From 4572-123 sp964418755 (GTDB lineage: Bacteria > Desulfobacterota > Desulfobacteria > Desulfobacterales > 4572-123), in contig CAYQNS010000001.1 of the NCBI GenBank assembly GCA_964418755.1, forward strand, positions 1 through 64,000: a DNA stretch of 64,000 nt, read 5' to 3'. The position numbers were made by a program, and so were the translations under genes. The notes under the pieces were generated by a model. That model was given only the letters and a program-made list of their open reading frames with translations. It was not told the origin of the DNA and did not search any database. Shown here piece by piece: positions 25,210 through 35,400 of this stretch. How positions within the stretch are numbered: the first letter of the stretch is position 1; every line of letters begins with the position of its first letter.

Positions 25210-26475
25210 CTATTCGGGAGTCTTGGGGGGATAGGCGGAAATAGCGCATGCCAGTCCAACTGTACACAAACCGGTTATGATTACAAAGGCCGGGATATAC
25301 GTCCCTGCGACATCATTGATCGCCCCGGCAATTACAGGACCTGATGCTTCAGCCATAAGAACCAGGGGGAATATAAATCCCAATATCCGGCTATAATGCA
25401 TACGACCGTAGTATGCCCCGATGAATTCAGGCAGGGCTACGATCAGTGCCCCGGAACTGATACCAAAAATTACAGAGTAGGTATAGATTAAAGGCAGGCT
25501 TTTAGTGGTTAATAGAATCACCAGTGCCGTCACCTGGGCAAAAGAGCTGAAAATAGCCAGATATCTCACTCCAAACCGGATGCCCAGAAGACCGAACCCC
25601 AATCGTCCAAATATACTCATTCCCGAAACGAGGGCCAAAGTCATGGCTGCGACAATTGGTGAAAAACCGATGTCCGTTAGATACGCAACCTGATGCGCGG
25701 CCACTGTGCCTAGGGCCAGGGAACTGGTAGAACACAAGATTGCGATCAGCCAAATGGTAGGATTTCGTATGGCCTGCCCTACCTGCCAGTTTACGGGACT
25801 CTGGTAAACCGGTAAAGTATCATCGACCGGATCTTCCAACACACCGGTGTGCACCTCGGGTATACTGTCGGGAGTCCGGCCCATTTCCTCCGGCCCGTTT
25901 CTAATCAAAAAAATTCCGCCGATCAGTACGGAGCAGACGCATACTATCATGGCCATGACCAACCAGGCCATTTGTAATCCGAAACCGGAGATCAGCCATG
26001 TTACCAGGGGCGGGAAAGCAAAACCACCCAATCCTCCCGCGGAGATCAGAATCCCCATCGACATGGACCGTTTTCTGATAAACCAGTTGTTGACCACCGC
26101 AGTTGAAGCCATGTACAGTCCGAAGCCGGCCCCCAATCCCCCCATAACCCCATAAAAGAGATAGAGCTGCCATACTTTTGTAGCGATGGCCATGCCGGCC
26201 ATGCCGAGGGCCATGAGTAAATTTCCGAAAACGATATTAGCCCTTGGCCCAAACCTGGCAATAGAGGCGCCTATCAATGGACTGGGCAATCCGAAAGCCA
26301 GCAAAGCTACGGAGAGCGCTCCTCCGACAAGGGTTCGGCTCCAGCCGTACTCGCTGCAAATTGTCGGAAGGAACACCCCATATGAGTAATAAAAGGCGCC
26401 ACTGGTGGTAAAATATACAAGCGCCGCTCCTGTCAGCGCAATCCAGCCGTAAAAGCCCCTCTCACCGGGCATCAT
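25210..26475 (-). CDS. MFS transporter, OxlT/monocarboxylate-type
   Basis: A 421-residue inner-membrane carrier with about 12 helices. The N-terminal half (GFYGWIALTGAALVYFTTSG, YGVFLPTICSEYGWSRTLVG) is characteristic of the OxlT/MCT-like branch common in Desulfobacterota. A polar central loop is near residues 195-225. Its ATG overlaps the stop of the upstream substrate-binding-protein gene by 4 nt, so they are translationally coupled. The substrate is probably an organic anion, but this is inference. Confidence 0.87.
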   Translation of the reverse strand: MMPGERGFYGWIALTGAALVYFTTSGAFYYSYGVFLPTICSEYGWSRTLVGGALSVALLAFGLPSPLIGASIARFGPRANIVFGNLLMALGMAGMAIATKVWQLYLFYGVMGGLGAGFGLYMASTAVVNNWFIRKRSMSMGILISAGGLGGFAFPPLVTWLISGFGLQMAWLVMAMIVCVCSVLIGGIFLIRNGPEEMGRTPDSIPEVHTGVLEDPVDDTLPVYQSPVNWQVGQAIRNPTIWLIAILCSTSSLALGTVAAHQVAYLTDIGFSPIVAAMTLALVSGMSIFGRLGFGLLGIRFGVRYLAIFSSFAQVTALVILLTTKSLPLIYTYSVIFGISSGALIVALPEFIGAYYGRMHYSRILGFIFPLVLMAEASGPVIAGAINDVAGTYIPAFVIITGLCTVGLACAISAYPPKTPE

Positions 26476-28070
26476 GACTGAAACGACCAGCGCTCCGCTG
26501 CCCTGTGACCGTCCATCTCCCAGTTCCCCGCCGGATTATTGATATTCAGCCGCTTGGAGGCAACCTCAACGATGTTGGCGAATAGGGGGATAATGACACC
26601 ACCTTCAAGGTTTAGAATTCTCTGACATTCAACGTACAATTCACGTCGTTTCGCGTCATCCAGCTCGACACGGGCCTCTTTTAGCAAAATATTGAATCGC
26701 TCGTGTTTCCAGAAAGTGTCGTTCCAGGGAGAACCGGCAGCATAGGCGGTGGACAACATCCAATCTGCCGTCGCACGGCCGCTCCAGTAGCACATGACCC
26801 ATGATTTTTTCATCCATATTTTATCCCAGTAACCGTCATCAGGCTCTATGATGACCTTTATTTTGATGCCGGCTTTGGCGGCGTGTTCTCTGTAAAGCAT
26901 GGCTGCGGCAGCCGCATCGGCTCCCGGCCAGGCGGCATCAGCGGCATGAAGCGTAAAGGTGTAATCCAACATTCCGGCCTTTTTCATGTGAAATCCGGCC
27001 CGGTCCGGGTCATACATTCGTTGAGGTAGTTCCGAATCATAGCTTTTTTGACACTGAGCAATGGGATTATCATTTGCCACAGTACCGTAACCACGTAATA
27101 TTTTTTTCAACAGGTCTTCGCGATTAATGGCATATTTCAAGGCCAGTCTGACATCGTTGTTATTAAACGGTTCTCTATCGGTAAGCATCGGCATTGAATA
27201 ATGTTTTGTCCCGGTAACATTTATCATTTGAATATCATGCGCTCTTGGCAGTAAATGCGTGAGATTCAACTGAAATCGATTCATGGCATCAATCTGACCG
27301 GTGTGCAACGCCACGACTCTATCCGTGGCATTGGCAATGCCAACGGTTTCCACCTCGTCAAAATGGGCACGATCCTCTTTCCAGTAATTGCGGTTGCGTT
27401 TGGCAAATGCTCTGTATCCCGGTTCCCATTCCTGCAGAATAAAGCCACCGGTTCCGATACCTTTTTCCCAGCCCATTGCCCTGGTTCCGGCGGGTACGAT
27501 GGTGAGGTGAGGATCGGTCATAAGAAAAGGGAAGTCGGCGTTTGATTCTTTCAAATTGAAAATGACGGTGTATTTATCGTCGATCTTTATCGCTTTGATG
27601 GGATCAACAATACTTTTCGCGGCTGATTTTGAATTTTCGCCACGATGATGATTGATGGAGAATACGACATCGTCGGCCTCCAGGGTTTTGCCGTTGTGAA
27701 ATTCCACACCCCGGCGAAGTTTAAATGTCCATTTTTTTACATCCGGTGAGGAATCCCAGCTTTCGGCCAATTCGGGTACAATGTTGCCCTCGTAGTCCAC
27801 CTCTGTAAGACAATTCCTGACTTGCCAGTTGATATTATATGCCATGGCGTCTTTCATCGTTGCGGGATCCAGCGAATCGGTTGTCGAGCCACCGCCCAGG
27901 CCGAGCCTGAGTCGTCCACCCTTCCGGGTTTTTTTTGCCTGCGCCGGAGACGTGAAAAATACGGGGGATACAGCGGCCGTCATTCCTATAGCAGAAAGGC
28001 GGGCTAAAAAGTCACGACGGGAAATTTTACCTTGCTCCAGCAAATGTTCAAGCGCTGCCAGTTCGGCCAT
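26472..28070 (-). CDS. ABC-type substrate-binding protein, family 5 (peptide/opine type)
   Basis: A 532-residue periplasmic binding protein of the SBP_bac_5 family: the fold block LRRGVEFHNGKTLEADDVVF, DAMNRFQL and LKYAINREDLLKKIL are typical. An unusually long N-terminal helix is followed by a twin-arginine-like signal (SRRDFLARL, cleavage after AQA near residue 44), so export may be by Tat. It is cotranscribed with an MFS carrier, and no ABC permease or ATPase is near, which is unusual for this family. A sigma-54 promoter lies about 50-70 nt upstream. AGGAGG precedes ATG 28070. Confidence 0.87.
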   Translation of the reverse strand: MAELAALEHLLEQGKISRRDFLARLSAIGMTAAVSPVFFTSPAQAKKTRKGGRLRLGLGGGSTTDSLDPATMKDAMAYNINWQVRNCLTEVDYEGNIVPELAESWDSSPDVKKWTFKLRRGVEFHNGKTLEADDVVFSINHHRGENSKSAAKSIVDPIKAIKIDDKYTVIFNLKESNADFPFLMTDPHLTIVPAGTRAMGWEKGIGTGGFILQEWEPGYRAFAKRNRNYWKEDRAHFDEVETVGIANATDRVVALHTGQIDAMNRFQLNLTHLLPRAHDIQMINVTGTKHYSMPMLTDREPFNNNDVRLALKYAINREDLLKKILRGYGTVANDNPIAQCQKSYDSELPQRMYDPDRAGFHMKKAGMLDYTFTLHAADAAWPGADAAAAAMLYREHAAKAGIKIKVIIEPDDGYWDKIWMKKSWVMCYWSGRATADWMLSTAYAAGSPWNDTFWKHERFNILLKEARVELDDAKRRELYVECQRILNLEGGVIIPLFANIVEVASKRLNINNPAGNWEMDGHRAAERWSFQS

Positions 28071-28120
28071 GATTACACCTCCTGTTTTTACACGATTCGC
28101 AATTCTTTAGTTCATTGTAA

Positions 28121-28139
28121 CAGCAATAATAATGCCAAC
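28121..28139 (-). promoter_or_regulatory. Sigma-54 (RpoN) promoter of SBP-MFS operon
   Basis: On the minus strand TTGGCAT-TATTA-TTGCTG fits the -24 GG / -12 GC consensus with exact spacing. Predicted start is about 40 nt before ATG 28070. A sigma-54 activator gene lies directly upstream (28314-30032). A direct repeat CGAAGAA (28231-28237, 28244-28250) is a possible enhancer site. The rest of 28071-28313 encodes nothing. Confidence 0.75.
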
Positions 28140-28313
28140 GCTGCAAAAAATACTAAAAATGATGCTAAAACAAATAGTTGTCTGTCTATTAGCTCCCCAA
28201 CAGGTCATATAAAGTGATGCAAAAAAGACTCGAAGAAATATATCGAAGAACTATAATAGATGGTGTGTAGCGATGGATAAGAAGGGATTAAAGGTTTTTG
28301 ATGGCAATGGCGC

Positions 28314-30032
28314 TTATTTGAGCGTAATGCCATGATGTTTCAATTTGCGAACAACACTCGACTGGCTCAAGTTTAAATGTCCGGCAATTTCCCTTGTCGA
28401 TTGATATCGTGACACGGCGTCGGCCAAAATGGTTTTTTCAAGGCTTAATAGTTGATTTTTAAGGCTTTTTGTGCCCTCTCCATGGCCGACAGGAAGGATG
28501 GTTTTTTCTAGTTTCAGATCAAGAATCGCATTTACTATGGATTTTTCGAGCATATCTTTTTCACTCATCAAAACCGCACTGTTGATGATGTTTTTCAGTT
28601 CGCGAATGTTCCCGGGGAATTGATATGAAAGGAGCACTTGCAATGCCTGCGGTGAAAAACATTTTTTTAATCCATAAGTCTGATTGTACATATCCAGAAA
28701 ATGATGGGCCAATTTTATAATATCTTCCCGGCGTTCCCGGAGAGGTGGTATGCGAAGGTTGACCGAATTGAGCCTGTAAAACAGATCCTCCCGAAATTTG
28801 CCTTGATTCACCAATTTTTTCAGATCTTTGTTAGTAGCTGCAATGATGATACAGTCCACTTTTATCGGTTTGATTCCACCTATATGGTAAATTTCCTGGT
28901 TGTCCCAATATTTCAAAAGTTTAACTTGAACGGAAAGGGGCAGGTCTCCAATCTCATCTAAAAAAAGCGTTCCTCTATGGGCAAGTTCGAAGAGCCCGAC
29001 TTTTCCTCTCGGATCCGCTCCGGTGAAAGCGCCTTTTTCATAGCCGAACAATTCCGCCTCAAGTAGATTCTCCGGTATAGCCGCGCAACTGATTTCGATA
29101 AAAGGCTTTTTTTTACGAATACCATTGTTGTGAATAAATTTGGTCAGCAAATTCTTTCCCGTTCCGGATTCTCCTAAAATCAGTATATTGGATACACCCA
29201 ATCTGGCAAATTTATGGCCGATTTTAAATACTTGGCGAATTTTCTCACTTCCGGCAACAATCAATTTCTTATTCAAATTCGCCATACTCAGTTCTGCCAG
29301 AGTGTCTTTGTATTTTTCGGTTACAAGCCGTGTTTCATCCAGTTTTATTTTTAAATTATTCAGTTGCGTCATGTCGCGGTCATTTACGATAATCATATCA
29401 ATATTGCCGTTTTTATCAAACACCGGCGTACCGGTTGATAGAATATTTTTCCCCGTAGGCTTGACAAATATCATCATGCTCACCTGCCGCTTTGCAGCAA
29501 GCACTTCCTGTGTCACCGATTTGTCAAGAATTCCGTTTTTAACAAGATCCTGGACATTTTTTCCTACGAATTCAGATATATTAATGCCGGAACTTTTTGA
29601 TGTGGCTTCATTGCAGGCAATAATATCCCCTTTCCTGTCACAAATAGTCAGGCTATCGGTCGAAACACGAAAGATAGCATTTAATATTTTATTTAGCTGA
29701 TCAGGTGTTATCTTACTGTCACGATAGATTTCAAATCGATGCGTTTCATCGGTTTTTCGTATGGATTTATCCACAAAATCATGGCCTGCACCGGATTTCT
29801 TTTGATCACGATTTAAGGACAACTTCCCGGCGATTTTTTGATCTCGAATTCGTTTGGCATGGGAAGGCGTCATCTTATCCCGGAATTGACGTCCGGCTTT
29901 TTCCTCGACCAGCTTTCCGTCATTTCTGAAAAGAATATAATAAACTTTTTCTTTTGTACCTTTTTCTGAATCACGGCCGTTAATGTAATAAACGCCCGGA
30001 TATTTTGTTTTGTGTCTTTTCTGCTTCGGCAT
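28314..30032 (-). CDS. Sigma-54 activator (PAS-AAA+-HTH) with integrase-like N-terminal domain
   Basis: 572 residues. Residues ~8-72 (KYPGVYYINGR, KVYYILFRNDGKLVEEKAGR, DKMTPSHAKRIRDQKIAG) closely resemble the N-terminal AP2-like/arm DNA-binding domain of tyrosine integrases of deltaproteobacteria. A PAS domain follows (about 110-220). The AAA+ domain has Walker A GESGTGKN (287-294), the sigma-54-contact loop GAFTGA (334-339) and the Walker B TLFLDEIGDLP. The C-terminus is a TyrR/Fis-type HTH (STREIAGHLNLSQSSVVRKL). I chose ATG 30032 (GGAG 7 nt upstream) rather than ATG 30116. It probably activates the adjacent SBP-MFS operon from its sigma-54 promoter. The ligand of the PAS domain is unknown. 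Confidence 0.88.
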   Translation of the reverse strand: MPKQKRHKTKYPGVYYINGRDSEKGTKEKVYYILFRNDGKLVEEKAGRQFRDKMTPSHAKRIRDQKIAGKLSLNRDQKKSGAGHDFVDKSIRKTDETHRFEIYRDSKITPDQLNKILNAIFRVSTDSLTICDRKGDIIACNEATSKSSGINISEFVGKNVQDLVKNGILDKSVTQEVLAAKRQVSMMIFVKPTGKNILSTGTPVFDKNGNIDMIIVNDRDMTQLNNLKIKLDETRLVTEKYKDTLAELSMANLNKKLIVAGSEKIRQVFKIGHKFARLGVSNILILGESGTGKNLLTKFIHNNGIRKKKPFIEISCAAIPENLLEAELFGYEKGAFTGADPRGKVGLFELAHRGTLFLDEIGDLPLSVQVKLLKYWDNQEIYHIGGIKPIKVDCIIIAATNKDLKKLVNQGKFREDLFYRLNSVNLRIPPLRERREDIIKLAHHFLDMYNQTYGLKKCFSPQALQVLLSYQFPGNIRELKNIINSAVLMSEKDMLEKSIVNAILDLKLEKTILPVGHGEGTKSLKNQLLSLEKTILADAVSRYQSTREIAGHLNLSQSSVVRKLKHHGITLK

Positions 30033-30306
30033 TTTATACTCCTGTTCCGGACAAGCCGGAACCATACAGAAAAAAATGCGCGACCGTTTAAATTCATGCA
30101 AAATGTTGATAATCAATACTTTACAGAGGTCGCTAAGTTTATTTTATAACAACGGAAAGGCCGGACCTGATGAATTTATATTGGGGGCAATTGTATCATT
30201 TGCCTTATCCGTAATTGAAAGGCCATATCCCCAACATTTTCCCCAACTATTTTTAATGAATATGAAAATATAAAGCAAGAGATAACCAGATACAAACAAA
30301 AATAAA

Positions 30307-30393
30307 TTGACAAGCAAACATATTGCCTTAATATATGAGTCGTTACATTCTATAAAATGAAGGTGACGTCATATTCTATAAAATGACATCACC
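30307..30393 (+). promoter_or_regulatory. Promoter and duplicated TetR operator of the efflux operon
   Basis: TTGACA (30307-30312) with an AT-rich -10 near 30330-30336 is followed by two copies of ATTCTATAAAATGA (30347-30360 and 30373-30386, 26 bp apart). Around the second copy GGTGACGTCAT and ATGACATCACC form an 11-bp inverted repeat with one mismatch; the first has a weaker match. This looks like a duplicated operator for the TetR protein encoded 22 bp downstream. The remaining 30033-30306 shows no gene. Confidence 0.65.
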
Positions 30394-30414
30394 TAAGCAT
30401 AAGGAGGTTAAATA

Positions 30415-31038
30415 ATGCCGGACAAGAAGCTCTCACGTCGCGAAAGAGAAAAACTCAGGCAACGCCAAGATATGCTATCCGCCGCCTTGAAACTTTTCTC
30501 GGAGAAAGGGTACCACAACGTCTCCATGCACGAAATTGCGGAAAGAGCCGAATTTGCCATCGGAACGATCTACAAATTCTTCAAAAACAAGGAGGACCTC
30601 TATAAAGCCCTTCTTCTGGAGATGTCTGCGAAGTTTCACAATACACTGATGCAGGCCATTGAAGCGCCGGATGACGAAATCGAAAAACTGCGGAATTATA
30701 TCCGGGCCAAGGGAGAAATTTTTCGTGCCAACGTTTCCATGATACGCCTCTATTTTGCGGAAACCCGGGGCGCAAGCTTCAATATTATGGCGGGACTGGA
30801 TTCCGAAATCCGTGAACAATATAATGTTTTTTTGCAACAGTTTGCCACGGTATTTGAAAGCGGCATTAAAAATAAACGATTCAAAAAAATTTCCGACCCG
30901 TATTATTTGGTGATTGCCCTGGAAAGCATCACCAATGCGTTTCTTTTTCTCTGGCTCGAAATGCCTGAGAAGCACCCCTATCCGGAGGACCCGGATGTCA
31001 TCCTGGATATTCTTTTTAAAGGATTAATCGATTCGTGA
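30415..31038 (+). CDS. TetR-family regulator of RND efflux operon
   Basis: A 207-residue protein. The HTH domain (about 20-62: AALKLFSEKGYHNVSMHEIAERAEFAIGTIYKFFKNKEDL) is standard TetR. The C-terminal domain resembles the AcrR-type ligand domain. It is the first gene of a tetR-MFP-RND-OMF cluster on one strand and sits just behind a duplicated palindromic operator, so autorepression and control of the pump are likely. AGGAGG ends 8 nt before ATG 30415. Confidence 0.9.
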   Translation: MPDKKLSRREREKLRQRQDMLSAALKLFSEKGYHNVSMHEIAERAEFAIGTIYKFFKNKEDLYKALLLEMSAKFHNTLMQAIEAPDDEIEKLRNYIRAKGEIFRANVSMIRLYFAETRGASFNIMAGLDSEIREQYNVFLQQFATVFESGIKNKRFKKISDPYYLVIALESITNAFLFLWLEMPEKHPYPEDPDVILDILFKGLIDS

Positions 31039-31083
31039 TCATTCATGAATTTTGGAAATTTAATTTATATCAGGAGAAGTTTA

Positions 31084-32436
31084 ATGCAACTCAATAAAAC
31101 TGTTCATAAATGCCTTATGTGGAGTATGGTTTCAGCCGTCGTCCTGGGCGGCTTTCTGTTGACGGGGTGCGACCGCCGGCAACAATCCCCGCCGCCCCCC
31201 TCTGTTCCGGAAGTAGCCGTGGTGACGATTCAACCCCGAAAGATTGTGCTGACCACTGAACTGCCGGGCCGGACCGCGCCGTTTCGCATCGCGGAAATCA
31301 GGCCCCAGGTCAGCGGTATTATACAAAAACGCCTGTTTACGGAAGGTTCCGATGTCAAGGCCGGCCAGGTGCTTTACCAGATCGATCCGGCCCCCTTTCA
31401 GGCGGCCCTCGACAGTGCCGTAGCAAACCTTGCCGTCATGCAAAAGTCAGCCGACCGGGCCAGGGCAGGACTGCAGGCGGGCATCGCCCGTGTCACACAG
31501 CAGCAGGCCATTTTGGAACTTGCACGGGTAAACCGCAAACGATTCGTGGATGCATTCAAGAGCAGAGCGGTCTCCGCCAGTCAGCGGGACCAGGCCGTAA
31601 CCAATGCCGATGTGGCCGAGGCCACGCTGCGGGCCATTGAGGCCCAACTGGCCAGTGACCGGGGGGCCGTGGCGGTTGCCATAGCAGCCATCCATCAGGC
31701 ACAGGCGGCAGTAAAAACGGTTCGTATCAATCTGGGATATACCAAGGTCACGGCCCCCATCTCGGGCCGCATCGGTAAATCCAGCATCACCGCCGGCGCC
31801 ATTGTCACGGCCTATCAGCCGGTCCCCCTGGCCACCATTCAGCAGCTTGACCCCATCTACGTGGATGTGTCCCAATCCACCACGGAACTGCTGCGTTTGA
31901 GACGGCATATGACGGAAGGCCTCCTCAGCCGGAACGGAACGGATCAGAACAAGGTCAAGCTCATCCTGGAAGACGGCACGCGTTATCCGCTTGAGGGAAC
32001 CCTGCAGTTCAGCGATGTCACGGTGGATCCAACCACCGGATCGGTTACCCTGAGGGCGGTCGTTCCCAATCCGGATGATGTTCTGCTGCCGGGTATGTTC
32101 ATCATGACGATGATCAGGGAAGGCGTCGATGAACAGGCCATTCTTATTCCGCAGCAGGGGGTGTCCCGCGATCCCAGGGGGAATCCCTTTGCGCTGGTCG
32201 TCGATGCCGAAAGTAAAGCCGGCTTCCGGCCACTCACCCTTGACCGTGCTATGGGCGATAAATGGCTGGTTTCAGCCGGCCTTGCCCCCGGCGACCGGTT
32301 GATCGTCGAAGGGCTGCTGATGCTGCGGCCGGGAACGGTGGTGAAAGCGACTCCTTTTGACCCGACGCAAGCCGGGAAGGGCCCTGCGGCCGACCCGGGC
32401 GAACCGTCTAAGAAGCCTAAAAAAGGAGGCGTGTGA
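31084..32436 (+). CDS. RND efflux periplasmic adaptor (AcrA/MexA family)
   Basis: About 450 residues. A lipoprotein signal (GFLLTGC, Cys about residue 27) anchors it to the inner membrane. The order of barrel-sandwich hybrid, coiled-coil hairpin, lipoyl and beta-barrel domains matches AcrA: EIRPQVSGIIQKRLFTEGSDVKAGQVLYQID, then helices, then VTAPISGRIGKSSITAGAIV and YPLEGTLQFSDVTVDPTTGSVTL. It links the pump to the outer-membrane channel. ATG 31084 (AGGAG, 7 nt) is preferred to the upstream ATG 31045. Its TGA overlaps the start of the pump gene. Confidence 0.92.
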   Translation: MQLNKTVHKCLMWSMVSAVVLGGFLLTGCDRRQQSPPPPSVPEVAVVTIQPRKIVLTTELPGRTAPFRIAEIRPQVSGIIQKRLFTEGSDVKAGQVLYQIDPAPFQAALDSAVANLAVMQKSADRARAGLQAGIARVTQQQAILELARVNRKRFVDAFKSRAVSASQRDQAVTNADVAEATLRAIEAQLASDRGAVAVAIAAIHQAQAAVKTVRINLGYTKVTAPISGRIGKSSITAGAIVTAYQPVPLATIQQLDPIYVDVSQSTTELLRLRRHMTEGLLSRNGTDQNKVKLILEDGTRYPLEGTLQFSDVTVDPTTGSVTLRAVVPNPDDVLLPGMFIMTMIREGVDEQAILIPQQGVSRDPRGNPFALVVDAESKAGFRPLTLDRAMGDKWLVSAGLAPGDRLIVEGLLMLRPGTVVKATPFDPTQAGKGPAADPGEPSKKPKKGGV

Positions 32437-35400
32437 TGTTCTCAAAATTCTTTCTGGCCCGCCCGGTCTTTGCCTGGGTCATCGCCATTATCCTGATGAC
32501 GGCCGGTGGATTGGCCATCTACAACCTGCCGATAGCGCAGTATCCGCCCATCGCTCCGCCGGCCATCGCCATCGATTCCTTTTTCCCCGGTGCCTCGGGC
32601 GAGACCGTTGAAAATACCGTGACCCAGATCATCGAGCAGAAAATGACCGGGCTGGACGATATGCTCTACCTTTCCGGGACCAGTTCATCGTCCGGCGCCT
32701 CTCGGGTCGAGCTGACTTTTGCACCGGGCACTGATCCGGATGTCGCCTGGTCCAAGGTGCAGAACAAGCTGCAGCTCGCCATGGCCAGCCTCCCTGATGT
32801 GGTGCAGCGCTCCGGTGTCAAAGTCAGCAAATCTACCCGGAACTACCTGATTATCGTTGGCCTGATCTCCGAAGATGGCAGCATGGACGGCAACGATCTG
32901 CAGGATTATGCCCAGTCCAATCTGGAAAAGATTCTCTCACGGGTGCCCGGTGTCGGTGAAGTTGAGAATTTCGGCTCTCAGTATGCCATGCGGATCTGGG
33001 TCAATCCCGACAGACTGACGAGTTATAACCTGACCATGGAAGATGTTATAATGGCGCTAAGGGCCTACAACGTCGAGGTCTCCGCCGGCCAATTAGGCGG
33101 CGCGCCGGCCGTGAAGGGCCAGCGACTGAACGCGGCCATCATTGTTCAGCATCTGCTCCAGACCCCGGAGGAATTTGCCGCTATCCCCATCCGCACCAAT
33201 CCCGATGGTTCGGTGGTCCGTGTCAAGGACATCGGCCGCGCGGAGCTGGGGACCGTGCGTTACGATATCGTGGGCAACTACAACGGCAAACCCTCCGCCG
33301 GCATGGCCATCCGCCAGGCTGCCGGCGCCAATGCCCTGGATACGGCCGATGCCGTCAAGCATAAACTGGAGGAGATGAGCAAGTATTTCCCCCCCGGCAT
33401 GAAGGTGGTTTACCCCTACGACACCACCCCTTTTACTAAAGTGGCCATCGAAGAGGTGGTTAAAACCCTGATCGAGGCGGTCCTGCTGGTTTTTGTGGTG
33501 ATGTATCTTTTCATGGGGACCTTCCGGGCCACCCTGATTCCCACCATCGCGGTGCCGGTGGTGCTGCTCGGGACCTTCGGGATTCTGGGGCTGTTCGGTT
33601 TTTCCATCAATATGCTGACTATGTTTGCCATGATCCTTGCCATCGGGCTTTTGGTGGATGACGCCATCGTCGTGGTGGAAAACGTCGAGCGGATCATGGC
33701 CGAGGAGGGACTTTCGCCCCGGGAAGCCACCGCCAAATCCATGGACCAGATCACCAGCGCCCTCATCGGCATCGGCCTGGTGCTGTCGGCGGTCTTCGGC
33801 CCCATGGCCTTTTTCCCCGGTTCCACCGGGGTTATTTATCGCCAGTTTTCCGTGACCGTTATTTCGTCCATGCTTTTATCGGTAGTCGTTGCCCTGGTTC
33901 TGACCCCGGTGCTGTGCGCCACGATGCTCAAACCGATCCCCAAGGGGCATGAGCCCTCGGATGGCGCCATCTGGTTTCTGCGCCCCTTTTTCCGCTGGTT
34001 CGACCGGAGTTTTTTTCGCGCCAGGGATCTGTATGTCCGATTGGTCGGTCGCATGCTGGCCAAGAAACTGCGCTACCTGTTCCTGTTTGTGCTGATTGTC
34101 GGGGCCATGGGTTATCTGTTCCAGCGCATGCCCACATCCTATATTCCGGATGAAGACCAGGGGATGCTGATGGTTATGGCCATGCTGCCGTCCGGTTCCT
34201 CCTTGGAACAGACGGAAAAGGTCATAAACAAAGTCAAAGACCATTTCCTCGAGCATGAGAAAGAGGGGGTGGATTCCATCATGACGGTCGCCGGCATGAG
34301 TTTCGGCGGCCAAGGACAGAACATGGCCCTGGGATTTGTCAAACTCAAAGACTGGAAGCTGCGCCGGCGGCCGGACCTGAAGGTCGGGGCCATTGCCGGC
34401 CGGGCCATGGGGGCCTTTTCCCGGATAAAGGAGGCCAGTGTCTTCGCCTTCCCGCCACCGCCGGTCATCGAACTGGGGATGGCTACCGGGTTTGATCTGC
34501 AGCTGTTGGACCGGGGCGGTCTGGGCCACGGAAAATTGATGGCGGCACGCAACCAGCTTCTCGGCATGGCGGCCCGGGATCCGCGCCTGGTCGGGGTCCG
34601 ACCCAACGGTATGAATGATGTGGCCGAATACCACATCGATATAAACTGGGACAAAGCCGGTGCCCTGGGGGTTCCCATCAGCTCAATTCACAATACCATT
34701 GCCGCAGCCTTCGGCAGCGCCTACGTCAACGACTTTATCCAGGCCGGCCGGGTCAAAAAAGTTTATGCCCAGGTGGATACCCCTTACCGCATGCTGCCCC
34801 AGGATCTGAAAAAACTCTATATGCGCAACAGCATGGGCAAAATGGTTCCCTTCTCTTCCTTTGCGGCAGGCCGCTGGGCCATGGGTTCGCCCAAGCTGGA
34901 GCGCTTTAACGGCTTCCCGTCGATTAACATCTGGGGCGCACCGGCACCGGGAAAGAGTTCCGGCGAGGCCATGGCCGCCATGGAAGAAATCATCGCCAAA
35001 CTGCCCCAGGGGATCGGTTATGACTGGACCGGACTTTCCTATCAGGAACGACAGGGAGGCTCACAGGCACCACTGCTCTATACATTTTCCATTTTCGTTA
35101 TCTTCCTCTGTCTGGCGGCCCTGTATGAGAGTTGGCCCATCCCCATCGCGATCCTGCTGACCCTGCCCCTTGGAGTCATCGGCGGGGTGATTGCTTCGAG
35201 CTGGCGCGGTATGCCCAACGACGTCTATTTCCAGATCGGCCTGCTGATCACCCTGGGCCTGACCACCAAGAATGCCATCCTGATCGTCCAATTCGCCAGG
35301 GCCAGGGTCGATGAAGGGGCCGGGTTGGTTGCCGCGACCCTGGAAGCGGCCAAACTGCGGCTGCGGCCGATTATCATGACTTCGCTGGCCTTTGGATTCG

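Noticed and set aside
33876..34634. 252-codon minus-strand ORF inside the RND pump gene
   Set aside because: Shadow of the pump gene; no start signal and low-complexity His/Gln-rich composition.
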